Shown: piece by piece, positions 18,651-29,827 of the stretch
Layout of the letters: each line of letters begins with the position of its first letter
How positions within the stretch are numbered: the stretch's first letter is position 1
Source of the DNA: Metabacillus bambusae
GTDB taxonomy: Bacteria; Bacillota; Bacilli; Bacillales; Bacillaceae
Length of the DNA stretch: 64,000 nucleotides
Reading direction: 5' to 3'
NCBI RefSeq assembly: GCF_017497975.1
Contig: NZ_JAGDEL010000001.1
Span: 434,001 to 498,000, forward strand
Notes under the pieces: generated by a model
The model's database searches: none
What the model saw: only the letters and a program-made list of their open reading frames with translations
Told to the model about the DNA's origin: nothing
Program-made: the position numbers and the translations under genes

Positions 18651-19419
18651 GGCTTAAACCTCTAGTAAAGGTATATTCACTATCTTTGTTATCAATTGCT
18701 TCATTTACTCGTTCTATAAATAACTCAAGTAGGATTGGGTGAGGACCAAGATATGAACATACCTCGATTTGTCGGTCTCCCCAATCATACTTATTAATCG
18801 TTTGGTCGATTTCTCTCTTTAATAAACCTGTAAAGATTAAATAAGGAATTACAAATATCGAATGTTCATTAGAATGGTAAATATCATCTATCATTTGATC
18901 AAATCTTGGATTTGCTGCCGTTAAAAAGCAAGTATGAACTTGTTTTAAGTTTGATTTATCATGTAGGACAGACGAAATTTCATTCAAATCATGAACAACA
19001 TCCATATCACTACTACCTCTACCAACAAGAATCGCAATCGAAGAATTCTCGATATCCGCTTTTTCAATCATTTTGTCGACTAGCATATGTGCTAATTTGT
19101 TGTCAACACCAATTGGTCTACCGTATGTTACGAAAACCTTAGGATACATGGCCCTCACATGAGCAAGCTCTTCTGGAATATCACTTTTTGCATGGGCAGC
19201 TGTTAAAAGAAGTAACGGGACTACTGCAATATGTGTTGCACCTTGATCCACACATGATGTAAATCCTGCCTCGATTGATGGCTCTGCAAGTTCCAAAAAG
19301 CACACCTCTTGAATTGGTGCTTGTACCTGTGGTTTTATTTTATCGATAAATGCACATGCTTCCGTGCGAGCCTTTGGAACACGACTTCCATGACAAATAT
19401 ACAAAACTGCTTGTTTCAT
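18631..19419 (-). CDS. ylnE: Sirohydrochlorin ferrochelatase (YlnE, SirB)
   Basis: Inserts Fe2+ into sirohydrochlorin to give siroheme. The 262-residue protein is a two-domain CbiX-like chelatase: YICHGSRVPKA at the N-terminus carries the metal-binding His, VVPLLLLTAAHAKSDIP has the second His, and an analogous C-terminal half contains VIPYLIFTGLLKREI. It overlaps ylnD by 4 bases (ATGA type) and ylnF by 20, so the three siroheme genes form one translationally coupled unit. Confidence 0.93.
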   Translation of the reverse strand: MKQAVLYICHGSRVPKARTEACAFIDKIKPQVQAPIQEVCFLELAEPSIEAGFTSCVDQGATHIAVVPLLLLTAAHAKSDIPEELAHVRAMYPKVFVTYGRPIGVDNKLAHMLVDKMIEKADIENSSIAILVGRGSSDMDVVHDLNEISSVLHDKSNLKQVHTCFLTAANPRFDQMIDDIYHSNEHSIFVIPYLIFTGLLKREIDQTINKYDWGDRQIEVCSYLGPHPILLELFIERVNEAIDNKDSEYTFTRGLSHDSTPH

Positions 19420-20195
19420 ATTGTTAATGCCTCGCTTTGGGTATTTTTCATTAGCATATCCTCATACCAGTTAAGCTTATCCCTTAAGCTAACAACCTCA
19501 CCGACGATAATCATACTTGGATTCTTAATCATATGCTGCTTCACTAGGTCATAGATATTCTCAAGTGTACCTGTAATAGTTCTTTGAACATCTGTCGTTC
19601 CCCAATGTATTACTGCTACGGGAGTGTTCGGATCTTTTCCATTTTTTATTAGCTGTTCTTGAATATATGGTAGATTACTCACACCCATATAGATGGCCAA
19701 TGTGTCGATGCCATTCGCTAACGATTCCCATTTCGTTTCTTCATTAGCTCCAGCTCTTCGATGACCGGTTACAAAAGCTACACATGAACTTAAATCACGA
19801 TGTGTAACAGGAATACCAGCATACGCAGACGCTGCTACTCCAGATGTAATACCTGGTACAATTTCAAAGGGGATATTATGAATAGCTAAGGCTTCAGCTT
19901 CTTCTCCACCCCGGCCAAATACGAAGGGATCTCCACCTTTAAGCCTTGTTACAACTTTGCCACTGTTCGCATACTTAACTAAAAAATGATTAATGGTTTC
20001 TTGCTTCATCGTATGATAATTTGGGAGTTTCCCACAATAAATTAGTTCACAATCTTTTTTTGCATGCTTTAATATTTCTTGATTAACTAAGCGATCGTAA
20101 AGAATTACATCGGCTTTTTGAATGCATTTAAGTGCTTTAATTGTCAATAAATCTTCGTCACCAGGGCCTGCTCCAACTAAATAAACCTTCGCCAT
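19416..20195 (-). CDS. ylnD: Uroporphyrinogen-III C-methyltransferase (YlnD, SumT)
   Basis: Uses two SAM molecules to methylate uroporphyrinogen III to precorrin-2, the entry to siroheme. The 259-residue product shows the family motifs VGAGPGDEDLLTIKAL at the N-terminus, LKGGDPFVFGRGGEEAE near residue 85 and PGITSGVAASAYAGIPVTHR near residue 114. A GGAGGGGAGAAG site precedes the ATG at 20195. A terminator stands between it and cysC, so ylnDEF probably have a promoter in 20196-20306. Confidence 0.95.
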   Translation of the reverse strand: MAKVYLVGAGPGDEDLLTIKALKCIQKADVILYDRLVNQEILKHAKKDCELIYCGKLPNYHTMKQETINHFLVKYANSGKVVTRLKGGDPFVFGRGGEEAEALAIHNIPFEIVPGITSGVAASAYAGIPVTHRDLSSCVAFVTGHRRAGANEETKWESLANGIDTLAIYMGVSNLPYIQEQLIKNGKDPNTPVAVIHWGTTDVQRTITGTLENIYDLVKQHMIKNPSMIIVGEVVSLRDKLNWYEDMLMKNTQSEALTI

Positions 20196-20306
20196 CGACT
20201 TCTCCCCTCCTTTTAATTAAGCTAATTTTAACAATTATGTGTCTGAACAAAAATTAACACCAATGAATAATACTAACCCTTAAGATGTAAGGCCAGATGT
20301 GAAAAA

Positions 20307-20335
20307 GTAGCAATCGAATAATCACCGATTGCTAC
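20307..20335 (-). terminator. Intrinsic terminator between cysC and ylnD
   Basis: On the minus strand GTAGCAATCG pairs with CGATTGCTAC around a 9-base loop, followed by TTTTT. It lies 47 bases beyond the cysC stop and would end or attenuate the cysH-cysP-sat-cysC message before the siroheme genes. Confidence 0.85.
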
Positions 20336-20381
20336 CTTTATGGTCTATACACTTACCGAAAATTTAATCGTAACTATAACG

Positions 20382-20987
20382 TTAATTTACCATAATCAAT
20401 TCTTTTTTGACAAGAAAGTCTACTATTTGTTTCACAGATTCTTCAACAGTTTGAGTTTCCGTATCTACAATAATAGCTGGATTTTCTGGTTCCTCATATG
20501 GTGAATCAATTCCTGTAAAATGTTTTATCTCATTATTTCTCGCCTTTTTATATAATCCCTTTGGATCACGAACTTCACATTCATCTAATGAACATTTAAC
20601 ATACACTTCAAAAAATTCATTTTCTGAAAGAATATCTCTCACTTGTTGTCTGTCTTCACGAAATGGTGAAATAAATGCAGTTAACACGATTTGACCACTG
20701 TCAACAAATAATTTTGATACTTCGCCAATACGACGGATGTTTTCTTTACGATCTTCATCAGTAAAGCCCAAATCTTTATTTAATCCATGTCTGATATTGT
20801 CTCCATCCAAGACATATGATTGAATGTTTGTTTCAAATAAATGTCTTGCAAGTGCATTTGCTAATGTTGATTTTCCTGACCCCGAAAGACCTGTAAACCA
20901 TAAGACATAGCTCTGATAATTATTTTTCTTTCTTCTTTCTTCTTTAGTGACAGATGAGTCGTGCCACACAATGTTGTTCGTAGCCAT
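20382..20987 (-). CDS. cysC: Adenylylsulfate (APS) kinase
   Basis: Phosphorylates APS to PAPS during sulfate activation. The 201-residue enzyme has the P-loop [15 protein letters not shown] near residue 35, [17 protein letters not shown] for APS binding near residue 60, and the lid segment [22 protein letters not shown] site lies 6 bases before the ATG at 20987, and sat ends 13 bases upstream, consistent with one operon. Confidence 0.95.
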   Translation of the reverse strand: MATNNIVWHDSSVTKEERRKKNNYQSYVLWFTGLSGSGKSTLANALARHLFETNIQSYVLDGDNIRHGLNKDLGFTDEDRKENIRRIGEVSKLFVDSGQIVLTAFISPFREDRQQVRDILSENEFFEVYVKCSLDECEVRDPKGLYKKARNNEIKHFTGIDSPYEEPENPAIIVDTETQTVEESVKQIVDFLVKKELIMVN

Positions 20988-21000
20988 GTGGATGACCTCC

Positions 21001-22140
21001 TTATGAATTTACTGTTTCTTTCATTCCTTTAATCAACACTTCAACAACTTCTTTACGGCTAAACGTACTTGGTGGTAATTCTCCATTTCGAAGCATAGCA
21101 CGAACCTTTGTCCCAGATAAAATCACGCGATCCTCATTACCGTGTGGGCAAGTTTTTGATGAAGCCATTGCTTCACATTTTGTGCAATAGAAGCTGTGTT
21201 CAAAAAATAACGGTGTTATGCCTAGTTCATCTGCAGTAAAGTTAGAGAAAATTTCCTGTGCTTCATAAGTACCGTAATAATCACCAACACCAGCATGATC
21301 TCTTCCAACAATGAAATGTGTGCAGCCGTAGTTTTTACGAACCATTGCATGGAAAATTGCTTCACGTGGCCCTGCATATCTCATTGCAGCTGGGAACACA
21401 GCTAAATGTACACGATCTTTAGGATAATAGTTTTTCAGTAAAACCTCATAGCTTTCCATGCGAATATGTGCAGGAATATCATCAGATTTTGTTTCTCCCA
21501 CTAGTGGATTTAAGAATAATCCGTCAACTGTTTCAAGTGCTGTTTTTTGAATATATTCATGTGCACGGTGCACTGGGTTACGAGTTTGGAAGCCAACAAT
21601 CGTTTTCCAGTTTAATTCAGCAAATTTCGCTCTTGATTCTTTAGGATCTAAATAATATTCAGCAAATTTCTTTTCTGGACGTTGAACAAGTGTGATTTCT
21701 CCTCCAACATATACATTCCCTCGTTCAAACATTTTTTTAACACCCGGATGTGCAAGCTCATTTGTACGATATACATTTACTGCCTCTTTTTGTTTATCAG
21801 GTGTAAAAATGTCTGACACGGTGATCGTCCCGTATGTAACATTTCCTGCAACAAGACGAACCTCGTCACCAATTGCTAGAGTAGCTGCTTTTTCTTCAGT
21901 TACTGGTAATGTGATTGGAATACTCCACACATGACCGTTTTTTAATTTCATATTTTCAACAACAGACTCGTAATCTTCTTGTGTTAAAAATCCTTCAATT
22001 GGGCTGTAAGCACCAATAGCAATTAACTCTAAATCACTCAATGCAATAGCATCAAGCTCGATCTCTTGATGAATATGTGAAACATTTGCTCCTAAAGATA
22101 ATTTTTGAATTAATTTTCCTCCGTGTGGAAGTAAGCTCAT
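21001..22140 (-). CDS. sat: Sulfate adenylyltransferase (ATP sulfurylase)
   Basis: Makes APS from ATP and sulfate. The 379-residue protein shows the active-site [14 protein letters not shown] near residue 190, [19 protein letters not shown] and [10 protein letters not shown] near residue 283, with a cysteine group CTKC and TCPHG later, as in Bacillus Sat. The ATG at 22140 is 8 bases from GGAGG; a further ATG at 22155 lies before that site and is rejected. Confidence 0.95.
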   Translation of the reverse strand: MSLLPHGGKLIQKLSLGANVSHIHQEIELDAIALSDLELIAIGAYSPIEGFLTQEDYESVVENMKLKNGHVWSIPITLPVTEEKAATLAIGDEVRLVAGNVTYGTITVSDIFTPDKQKEAVNVYRTNELAHPGVKKMFERGNVYVGGEITLVQRPEKKFAEYYLDPKESRAKFAELNWKTIVGFQTRNPVHRAHEYIQKTALETVDGLFLNPLVGETKSDDIPAHIRMESYEVLLKNYYPKDRVHLAVFPAAMRYAGPREAIFHAMVRKNYGCTHFIVGRDHAGVGDYYGTYEAQEIFSNFTADELGITPLFFEHSFYCTKCEAMASSKTCPHGNEDRVILSGTKVRAMLRNGELPPSTFSRKEVVEVLIKGMKETVNS

Positions 22141-22278
22141 TTTAATATCCTCCAATTCATATTAGAAAAACACTTGGTTTGTCGCCAAATCCTATTAACG
22201 ACAGCCTAGGTTTAACACATTAAATCATTCTTAATATTCAAATTCTGATAAATATATTATATTTAATGGGGAATAACC

Positions 22279-23346
22279 TTAAATCCCCCCACCCTCTTCA
22301 TGAACAGTACTTCTTTCTTGTTTACTAGCCCTCATTAAACTCAGAGCTCCAACTGTTGCAAGCAAAAGACTAGCCAAGACAAAAATCGTATATAAATCAG
22401 TTTCAATAAACAGCTTAACTAAAAAATATGACATCGTTAGTGAAATTAGTGGAGAGATTAACCAAACCATTAACATGTTTTTAACAATTTTTTGCTGAAA
22501 CACATTTGCACCTGATTTTGCAATTCCAATCCCTAATATTGACGATGTTGTAATTTGAGTAAGAGGTACTGGGATTCCAAAGATCGATGCGATAGTAACC
22601 AAGGTTGCACCTGTGCTTGAAATAAGTATTCCTTCAATTTTTGAAAAACTAGTAATCTTCTTACCATTAGTTTCAAGTACTCGACGACCTAATATTAGTG
22701 CACCTAACGCAACAAATAATCCCCCAATCAATGTTCCTTTAGAAACTGAAAGGATTTCTGCACTTACTAGAGGACCAACAGCATTTGCTACATTATTCAT
22801 TCCTGCTGAAAAGGCCTCGAAAAACCCAGCGAAAATAAGAAGATACGTAATAATCTTTCCTTGAAAAGCATATTTTTCAGTTAGTTTAAAGTAATGTAAT
22901 ATTTTTATGAAAATAAAGGCTATCCCAAAGGCAATAATTGGAATAATGACCCAATAAAAAACAATCCAAAACAAATTGTTCACATATAATGCTTGATTAG
23001 CAATCCCTACACCAACTACAGAACCAACTGTTACTTCACTTGTAGATAGAGGTATACCTAGTAAATTAGCTAAAAAAAGTGAAAAAGTTGCTGAAAAAAG
23101 TATAATGACAACAATTTTTATTGAGATAAGTGACGATGGAATAATTCCTGAACTTATCGTCTTGACTACTTCTCCTCCGCCAATAACTGCCCCTAATAAA
23201 ACGCCTATCGCACATAAAATAAGAGCATTTCTTGGACGTAAAATCGCCCCTGCCCCATATGCGACTCCCATTGAAGCAGCAGCGCCACTTGCACCTATAT
23301 TCATCGCAAAAAAGAAGCTGATCACAATTGCAATTATCTCTAACAT
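22279..23346 (-). CDS. cysP: Sulfate permease CysP (Pit family)
   Basis: A polytopic membrane protein of 355 residues with about ten helices and the duplicated Pit-family signatures ASGAAASMGVAYGAGA near residue 20 and SAGMNNVANAVGPLVSAE near residue 180. Bacillus CysP imports sulfate without an ABC transporter. It starts 13 bases after cysH and precedes sat, exactly the B. subtilis order. Phosphate transport would be the alternative for this family, but the sulfur operon argues for sulfate. Confidence 0.92.
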   Translation of the reverse strand: MLEIIAIVISFFFAMNIGASGAAASMGVAYGAGAILRPRNALILCAIGVLLGAVIGGGEVVKTISSGIIPSSLISIKIVVIILFSATFSLFLANLLGIPLSTSEVTVGSVVGVGIANQALYVNNLFWIVFYWVIIPIIAFGIAFIFIKILHYFKLTEKYAFQGKIITYLLIFAGFFEAFSAGMNNVANAVGPLVSAEILSVSKGTLIGGLFVALGALILGRRVLETNGKKITSFSKIEGILISSTGATLVTIASIFGIPVPLTQITTSSILGIGIAKSGANVFQQKIVKNMLMVWLISPLISLTMSYFLVKLFIETDLYTIFVLASLLLATVGALSLMRASKQERSTVHEEGGGI

Positions 23347-23359
23347 CGTTCATTTCCCC

Positions 23360-24061
23360 CTATTGATGGAGGCCACATTCTGTTTTCATTTGCCCAGACC
23401 ATCTGCCAGATCTTAAATCATTTTCATCAAAAGCAGGCTTTGTGCAATGAAAACAGCCAATGCTCGGATATCCTCTGTCATGTAATGGATTGTAAATTAA
23501 GTCATTTTTATGAACGTATCTCCATACATCCTTCCACGACCAATGAATAAGCGGGCAAATTTTAATTGAATGAAAGCGATCATCCTTATTTATATAATTA
23601 ACGTGTTTTCTCGTTTCAGATTGTTCACGTCTTAGACCCGAAATCCATGCAGTAGATCCTTGTAGTGTTTCATTTAAAGGAGCAATTTTGCGGATATCAC
23701 AGCATTTATTTGGAGCAGTTTCCCAGAGCTTATCACCGAATGATTTAGCTTGCTCTTCTAATGTTAGCTTTGGTTTTTTTAACTCGATATTAAGTGTTGG
23801 ATACTTCTCCTTCACTTTATCTATTAGCTCATATGTTTCTTTAAAGTGAACATCTGTATCCAAGAATACGATTTTAGCATTAGGCTTTACCTTCGAAATT
23901 AAATCGATTAAAACGATCCCTTCAATTCCAAAGCTACAAGCATAAACAATTTCTTCTCCATAATGGTCATATGCCCATTTTAATACATTCAGTGCACCTT
24001 TATAGGTGTCATCTACTTCAAAATCCTCGCTCACTTCAGTCCAATTCTGATAAGTTAGCAT
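23360..24061 (-). CDS. cysH: APS/PAPS reductase
   Basis: Reduces activated sulfate to sulfite. The 233-residue protein has the PP-loop-like [16 protein letters not shown] near residue 42, the iron-sulfur cysteines [14 protein letters not shown] and GCFHCTKPA, and the C-terminal redox motif TECGLHQ. The CC...CxxC set implies a [4Fe-4S] cluster, as in APS-type reductases; with cysC present, PAPS may also be used. The ATG at 24061 is 6 bases from AGAGGTG; a GTG at 24070 is part of that site. The operon is headed by a SAM-I riboswitch. Confidence 0.95.
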   Translation of the reverse strand: MLTYQNWTEVSEDFEVDDTYKGALNVLKWAYDHYGEEIVYACSFGIEGIVLIDLISKVKPNAKIVFLDTDVHFKETYELIDKVKEKYPTLNIELKKPKLTLEEQAKSFGDKLWETAPNKCCDIRKIAPLNETLQGSTAWISGLRREQSETRKHVNYINKDDRFHSIKICPLIHWSWKDVWRYVHKNDLIYNPLHDRGYPSIGCFHCTKPAFDENDLRSGRWSGQMKTECGLHQ

Positions 24062-24269
24062 ACTATTCACCTCTTTCTTTCATACTATTTAACTTGGTTT
24101 TAAAACCCGTATATTCTTACGTTAATAGTCGGAATTACAACCAAAAACCAACCATTACAGTATGAATTATACACGTAAGTTTCATTTTTTCAAACATTTA
24201 GTATGGTCATCTTAATTGTAACTATTCGCCTTTAAACTCCCCTTACAATAAAAATTAGTGTTAAGGCGA

Positions 24270-24416
24270 TAAAAAGCCCTCCAACCGGCGGAAGACTATA
24301 TAAGGACGATCTACCCTTATCTTCCAAATTGGTATTGTTTTGGCTGGAATTAGCACCTTACGTTAAGTAGGTTGCTGGGCTTCAAAGGGCCAGTTCCCTT
24401 CACCACTCTTGATAAG
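24270..24416 (-). ncRNA. SAM-I (S-box) riboswitch of the cysH operon
   Basis: Minus-strand leader with the S-box core: P1 strand CTTATC at about 24413 pairs with GATAAG at 24316-24321, and between them lie AAGAGTGG, GGGAACTGGCCC, TGAAGCCCAGCAACC and AAGGTGCTAATTCC. Downstream, 24271-24297 holds a G/C-rich arm ending in GGAGGGCTTTTT, a possible terminator. High SAM would stop transcription of cysH-cysP-sat-cysC. B. subtilis has an S-box at the same place. Confidence 0.95.
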
Positions 24417-24436
24417 AAATATGCTATTGATTCAAA

Positions 24437-24464
24437 ATTTTAACACAATTCTTTTAAATGTCAA
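24437..24464 (-). promoter_or_regulatory. SigA promoter of the cysH operon
   Basis: A perfect -35 TTGACA (24459-24464) and -10 TAAAAT (24437-24442), 16 bases apart on the minus strand. The predicted start is about 10 bases before the riboswitch P1 strand. Confidence 0.75.
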
Positions 24465-24703
24465 CCCGAGTTTATCCATCGGATTAATAATTTTACTGAG
24501 AATTTATTTTCATTCATAATTTCTTAACATTTTGGACAATTATTTGATTAAAGCATCAAGTTATTTTTATTGTAATACAGGTTATATATTACAAACGTAC
24601 ATGGATATTTCAATTCGAGGGTAAAACTTGTCTAGCAATAAGCATATTCCTTTTTTCACCTAGTAAACTAATACTAAAAGGCAGAATTGGGAGTGGTTCA
24701 AGT
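24465..24703. other. Intergenic region between the cysH promoter and the 91-residue membrane protein
   Basis: About 239 A/T-rich bases without a gene. It should hold the promoter of the plus-strand gene at 24704; I did not see a clear -35/-10 pair. Confidence 0.4.
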
Positions 24704-24979
24704 ATGTGGGTGATCATTCTAAATATTTTATATTCATTTGTTGGATTCTATTTTTTTTGTCTCTGTATAGCGTATGTGTTTATATATAAACCAAACAAAC
24801 ACTTTTTAAATGATATAAAATCCACGAAACACGCCTACATTTTTTCTTTACTTGGGCTTGCGTTGTGGGTCGTTTTAGAAAAAATGAAAATTCCTGATAA
24901 ATGGTTTAATGTCGTTTACAAAGGAGTTTTTTTGACAGGAGCGGTTGCTGCGTTTATTTTCATGGTTTCTAGTTTGTAA
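24704..24979 (+). CDS. Small hypothetical membrane protein
   Basis: A 91-residue product I do not recognise. It has three hydrophobic segments (about 3-28, 43-60 and 72-90) separated by short basic loops (YKPNKHF, KSTKH), so it is probably an inner-membrane protein. The ATG has GGGAG 11 bases upstream. It lies alone between the cysH leader and a convergent hydrolase gene, and its stop is 40 bases before that gene's terminator. No function is inferred. Confidence 0.65.
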   Translation: MWVIILNILYSFVGFYFFCLCIAYVFIYKPNKHFLNDIKSTKHAYIFSLLGLALWVVLEKMKIPDKWFNVVYKGVFLTGAVAAFIFMVSSL

Positions 24980-25018
24980 AATCACTTCTTACTAAAATAG
25001 CGATTTATTCTGTTCAAA

Positions 25019-25046
25019 AAGGCAACCCTTTTTAAGAGATTGCCTT
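25019..25046 (-). terminator. Intrinsic terminator after the alpha/beta hydrolase gene
   Basis: On the minus strand AAGGCAATC pairs with GGTTGCCTT, followed by TTTTTG. It starts 13 bases after the hydrolase stop at 25059. Confidence 0.75.
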
Positions 25047-25058
25047 CATCCACGCAAA

Positions 25059-25871
25059 TTAACTAACTATAAATTGTGCAATCTCTTTATTTAATTTTTT
25101 CATCTCACTATAAAACAAACCATGGCCGCTGTACTCAAACGGAATAAGTTTTGAGCCTTTTATTCCTGCTTGTAGTAATTCGGCAAAAACGAAAGGACAG
25201 ATCTTATCATGTTTACCATGGAAAATACCAGTTGGTATACTAATCTTAACTAAATCCTGACGCAAATCTTCATCTCTTAAAGAGATAGCACACATTGCTG
25301 TTGCATGACCTGATGCTTCAAGTCCTAAGCTTTGGAACCAAGCTTTAAAACTTTCTGTTAAATAACGCTCAAAAAAAATATCCCCAAAGTCCTCAAGCAT
25401 CTTAGGTCGATCAGTATATGTGTCTTCGATTAATTTATTTACTTCCTCTTTTGTTTTTCCATAAGGATAACCTTGCCGCTGGGTGAAAGCAGGGGCTGCT
25501 GCTCCGAGAAGGGCTAATTTAGCAACCTTATGTCCTCCATGTCGTGCCATATACCTTATTGCAATTGCCCCACCCATAGAATGTGCTACTAGGATTACAC
25601 TTTCTAGTCTAAGTGTATCAATCACGATTCGGATGTCATCTGCTATTCGATTATACGAATATCCTTTCCATGGTCGATCCGATTTCCCAAATCCACGATA
25701 ATCAAGCCCAATACAACGGTAACCTAGTTTAGGAAAATGGTTAAACTGATATTCAAACATTTTATGATTAGCAGGCCATCCATGTAAAAATAAGATTGGT
25801 TTCCCCTGTCCAGGATCAATATCCTCTACAAAAATATTCACATTCTGTTCAACTGTAATGAAGTATCCCAT
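25059..25871 (-). CDS. Alpha/beta-fold hydrolase
   Basis: A 270-residue soluble alpha/beta hydrolase. It shows the oxyanion-hole motif FLHGWPANH near residue 30, RGFGKSDRP near residue 60, the nucleophile elbow VAHSMGGAIAI near residue 97, a probable acid in PTGIFHGKHDKICPF and the catalytic His in YSGHGLF near residue 250. These resemble haloperoxidase, esterase and dehalogenase relatives, so the natural substrate cannot be named. It is flanked by terminators on both sides and appears monocistronic. Confidence 0.85.
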   Translation of the reverse strand: MGYFITVEQNVNIFVEDIDPGQGKPILFLHGWPANHKMFEYQFNHFPKLGYRCIGLDYRGFGKSDRPWKGYSYNRIADDIRIVIDTLRLESVILVAHSMGGAIAIRYMARHGGHKVAKLALLGAAAPAFTQRQGYPYGKTKEEVNKLIEDTYTDRPKMLEDFGDIFFERYLTESFKAWFQSLGLEASGHATAMCAISLRDEDLRQDLVKISIPTGIFHGKHDKICPFVFAELLQAGIKGSKLIPFEYSGHGLFYSEMKKLNKEIAQFIVS

Positions 25872-25956
25872 TTGACTCCTCCTAATTAATACATGTAATA
25901 ATTTAGTTTATTAGAAGGTATCTTTCATATATGTTAAATAAAGACAATCAAACATA

Positions 25957-25995
25957 AAAAGCAGTGAATTTCATCTAGTGAAATCCACTGCTTTT
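25957..25995 (-). terminator. Intrinsic (bidirectional-looking) terminator between the thioredoxin-fold and hydrolase genes
   Basis: AAAAGCAGTG-ATTTCA pairs with TGAAAT-CACTGCTTTT across a 5-base loop, followed by T runs on both strands. It lies 33 bases after the stop at 26029. Confidence 0.8.
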
Positions 25996-26028
25996 TTTCG
26001 AATTTAACCTATTATATATTAGTAAAAT

Positions 26029-26601
26029 TCATTGATGATGAAGATCCTTACCTTTAAGTAGAGTTATAATACTATAAGAAATCGTTTCCCAGATTGACTC
26101 ATCATTTAGATAAGAATTCCGGAGCTTTTTATACATCTCCATTTGCTTATCTTTGAAGTCTGGTGAATCGTTTGCTGGTAGTGCACCTCTTTCAAGATCC
26201 ACTAGGTTTTGAATCTTCTGTGCTCTTGGTCCCCAAACAGCTTGTTCAACTCCGTTTTGATCAATAAAAATAAAGATTGGAATCGCACGAGAAGTACCAT
26301 TTGTCAAATATTGATCCATTAGCTCAAGATTTTGATCTCTTAGTAAAAATCGCACTTCCATATTAGAAGCTTCTGCAATTTTTAACAAAATAGGATTATT
26401 AACAAGTGCATCACCACACCAGTCTTCGGTCAAAACAATGACTCTAAGCTGTTTCCCTTGAATCTTCTCTAAAAATACATCATCATCCTCATTTAAAATA
26501 AAACGGTCATAGATTGAGAGCATCTCATCTTTATTTACAGTCATCTGATTTTTATATTGTTCAAATGTAAGCCCTTTAAAAAACCAATTATTAAGATTCA
26601 T
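26029..26601 (-). CDS. Thioredoxin-fold family protein with a WCGD active-site variant
   Basis: The 190-residue product has a thioredoxin-like core: RVIVLTEDWCGDALVNNPIL near residue 65 replaces the usual CxxC with a single-Cys CGDA, and the cis-Pro loop is SRAIPIFIFID near residue 110. Only one cysteine of the redox pair is present, so it is unlikely to be a classical disulfide reductase. The ATG at 26601 sits 6-8 bases from GAGGTG; two ATGs further up overlap that site. It is monocistronic, between pyrE and the hydrolase gene. Confidence 0.8.
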   Translation of the reverse strand: MNLNNWFFKGLTFEQYKNQMTVNKDEMLSIYDRFILNEDDDVFLEKIQGKQLRVIVLTEDWCGDALVNNPILLKIAEASNMEVRFLLRDQNLELMDQYLTNGTSRAIPIFIFIDQNGVEQAVWGPRAQKIQNLVDLERGALPANDSPDFKDKQMEMYKKLRNSYLNDESIWETISYSIITLLKGKDLHHQ

Positions 26602-26725
26602 CTTCATCACCTCAGCATTGAATTAGCATTTCTTTTTCATTTCATTAAAGTTATCAAATTTTGATGAGGTTATCCAATAATATGCTTAAAAAGCAAGATG
26701 TACTGACAGCGCAAAGACAATCAAA

Positions 26726-26775
26726 AAGACAAAGAAAGCCACCCTCTATCATTCTAGAAAATGGCCTTCTGATAA
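26726..26775 (-). terminator. Probable terminator of the pyr operon
   Basis: After the pyrE stop the minus strand shows AGAAGGCCA pairing with TGGCTTTCT (one wobble) around a loop of about 20 bases, followed by a short T-rich stretch. It is weaker than the other terminators here. Confidence 0.45.
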
Positions 26776-26791
26776 ATTTTTTCTTATTCAC

Positions 26792-27424
26792 TTAATTTTC
26801 TAACCAAGCTTCTGATGAGGGATTTTCTCTCCACATTTTTAACTTGTTAAGTTCTTGTTCACTTACATAACCTTCTTTAGCGGCAACTTCAATTAAAGTA
26901 TCGTAATCACATAATGACTTTGCTACTACGTTTGCATCATTAAGCTTTTCTTCTCCAACTGCAAGACCATAAGTGAAAATCGAAACGATCCCAAGTACTT
27001 CACAACCTGAAGCACGAAGCGCATCAACAGCGGTAATTGCACTTCCTCCAGTTGAGATAAGATCTTCAACAACAACAACCTTTTGGTTTTCCAATACTTT
27101 CCCTTCAATTTGATTACCTTTTCCGTGCCCCTTTGCTTTGCTTCGCACATAACACATCGGTAAGTTTAATTTATCACTAACCCAGGCAGCATGTGGAATA
27201 CCAGCTGTTGCAGTTCCAGCAATTACATCCACTCCTGGAAAATGATCTTTTATTAAGCCGGCAAGGCCTTCTGCTATTTGTGTGCGGATTTCTGGAAATG
27301 ATAAAGTTAGGCGATTATCACAATAAATAGGTGATTTTATTCCACTAGACCATGTAAAAGGTTCATTTGGTTGGAGATAGACTGCCTTGATTTCTAATAG
27401 ATGTTTTGCAATTGATTGTTTCAT
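26792..27424 (-). CDS. pyrE: Orotate phosphoribosyltransferase
   Basis: Converts orotate and PRPP to OMP. The 210-residue enzyme has [19 protein letters not shown] near residue 21, as in Bacillus PyrE, and the PRPP loop [18 protein letters not shown] near residue 117. The ATG at 27424 has GGGAGG 10 bases upstream and overlaps the pyrF stop (ATGA). It is the last pyr gene, as in B. subtilis. Confidence 0.96.
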   Translation of the reverse strand: MKQSIAKHLLEIKAVYLQPNEPFTWSSGIKSPIYCDNRLTLSFPEIRTQIAEGLAGLIKDHFPGVDVIAGTATAGIPHAAWVSDKLNLPMCYVRSKAKGHGKGNQIEGKVLENQKVVVVEDLISTGGSAITAVDALRASGCEVLGIVSIFTYGLAVGEEKLNDANVVAKSLCDYDTLIEVAAKEGYVSEQELNKLKMWRENPSSEAWLEN

Positions 27425-28139
27425 GATTCTATTTCCTCCCAAGAATTTTTCACCTTCAGATATGCTTTATATGGATCTTGTTGTTTCGTTATACTTCTTC
27501 CAACGACAATTGCTGTAGAACCTAGGCGACGAGCTTGATCTGGTGTCGCGATTCTCGTTTGATCATCAGCAGAATCCTCTCTCATACGGATTCCAGGTGT
27601 AACCGTCATAAATGACGAACCGAGCTTTTCATTTATTGCTACAACCTCATGTGTTGAACATACGACACCATCTAAGCCACTTTCCTTAGCCATATTGGCA
27701 TAATGAAGAACGACGTTATCTATTTTTTCATTAATTAACAATTCTGTTTCAACCATTGCTTGTGATGTGCTTGTTAGCTGTGTAACAGCAATACATGCTG
27801 GACGCTGTTTTCCTGCAGGTGTTCCAGCTTCTAAGCCTTCAATTGCTGCTTCCATCATTTTTTTTCCACCTGCTGCATGTACATTCACAAGATCAACATC
27901 AAGTTTGGCTAAGCCACGCATCGCTTGTTTTACTGTGTTTGGAATATCATGTAGTTTTAAATCTAGGAAAATATTATGTCCACGTTGCTTTATATGGGAA
28001 ATAATCGCAGGGCCTTCTTGATAAAACAGCTCCATTCCTACCTTTACGAAAAGCTTTTCATCATGAAAATGATTCAAAAATTCATCTACTTCTGCATGAT
28101 CCTTGAAATCAAGTGCAATAATTAGAGGTCTTTCGATCA

Positions 28140-28140
<1 letters not shown>
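27421..28140 (-). CDS. pyrF: Orotidine 5'-phosphate decarboxylase
   Basis: Decarboxylates OMP to UMP, the last step of de novo pyrimidine synthesis. The 239-residue TIM barrel shows the catalytic [13 protein letters not shown] near residue 60 (Asp-Lys-Asp set) and [17 protein letters not shown] with the phosphate-site VVGRSIT. The ATG at 28140 has AAGGAG 9 bases upstream; reading could extend 8 codons into pyrD without benefit. It overlaps pyrE by 4 bases. Confidence 0.96.
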
Positions 28141-29823
<1,683 letters not shown>

Positions 29824-29827
<4 letters not shown>

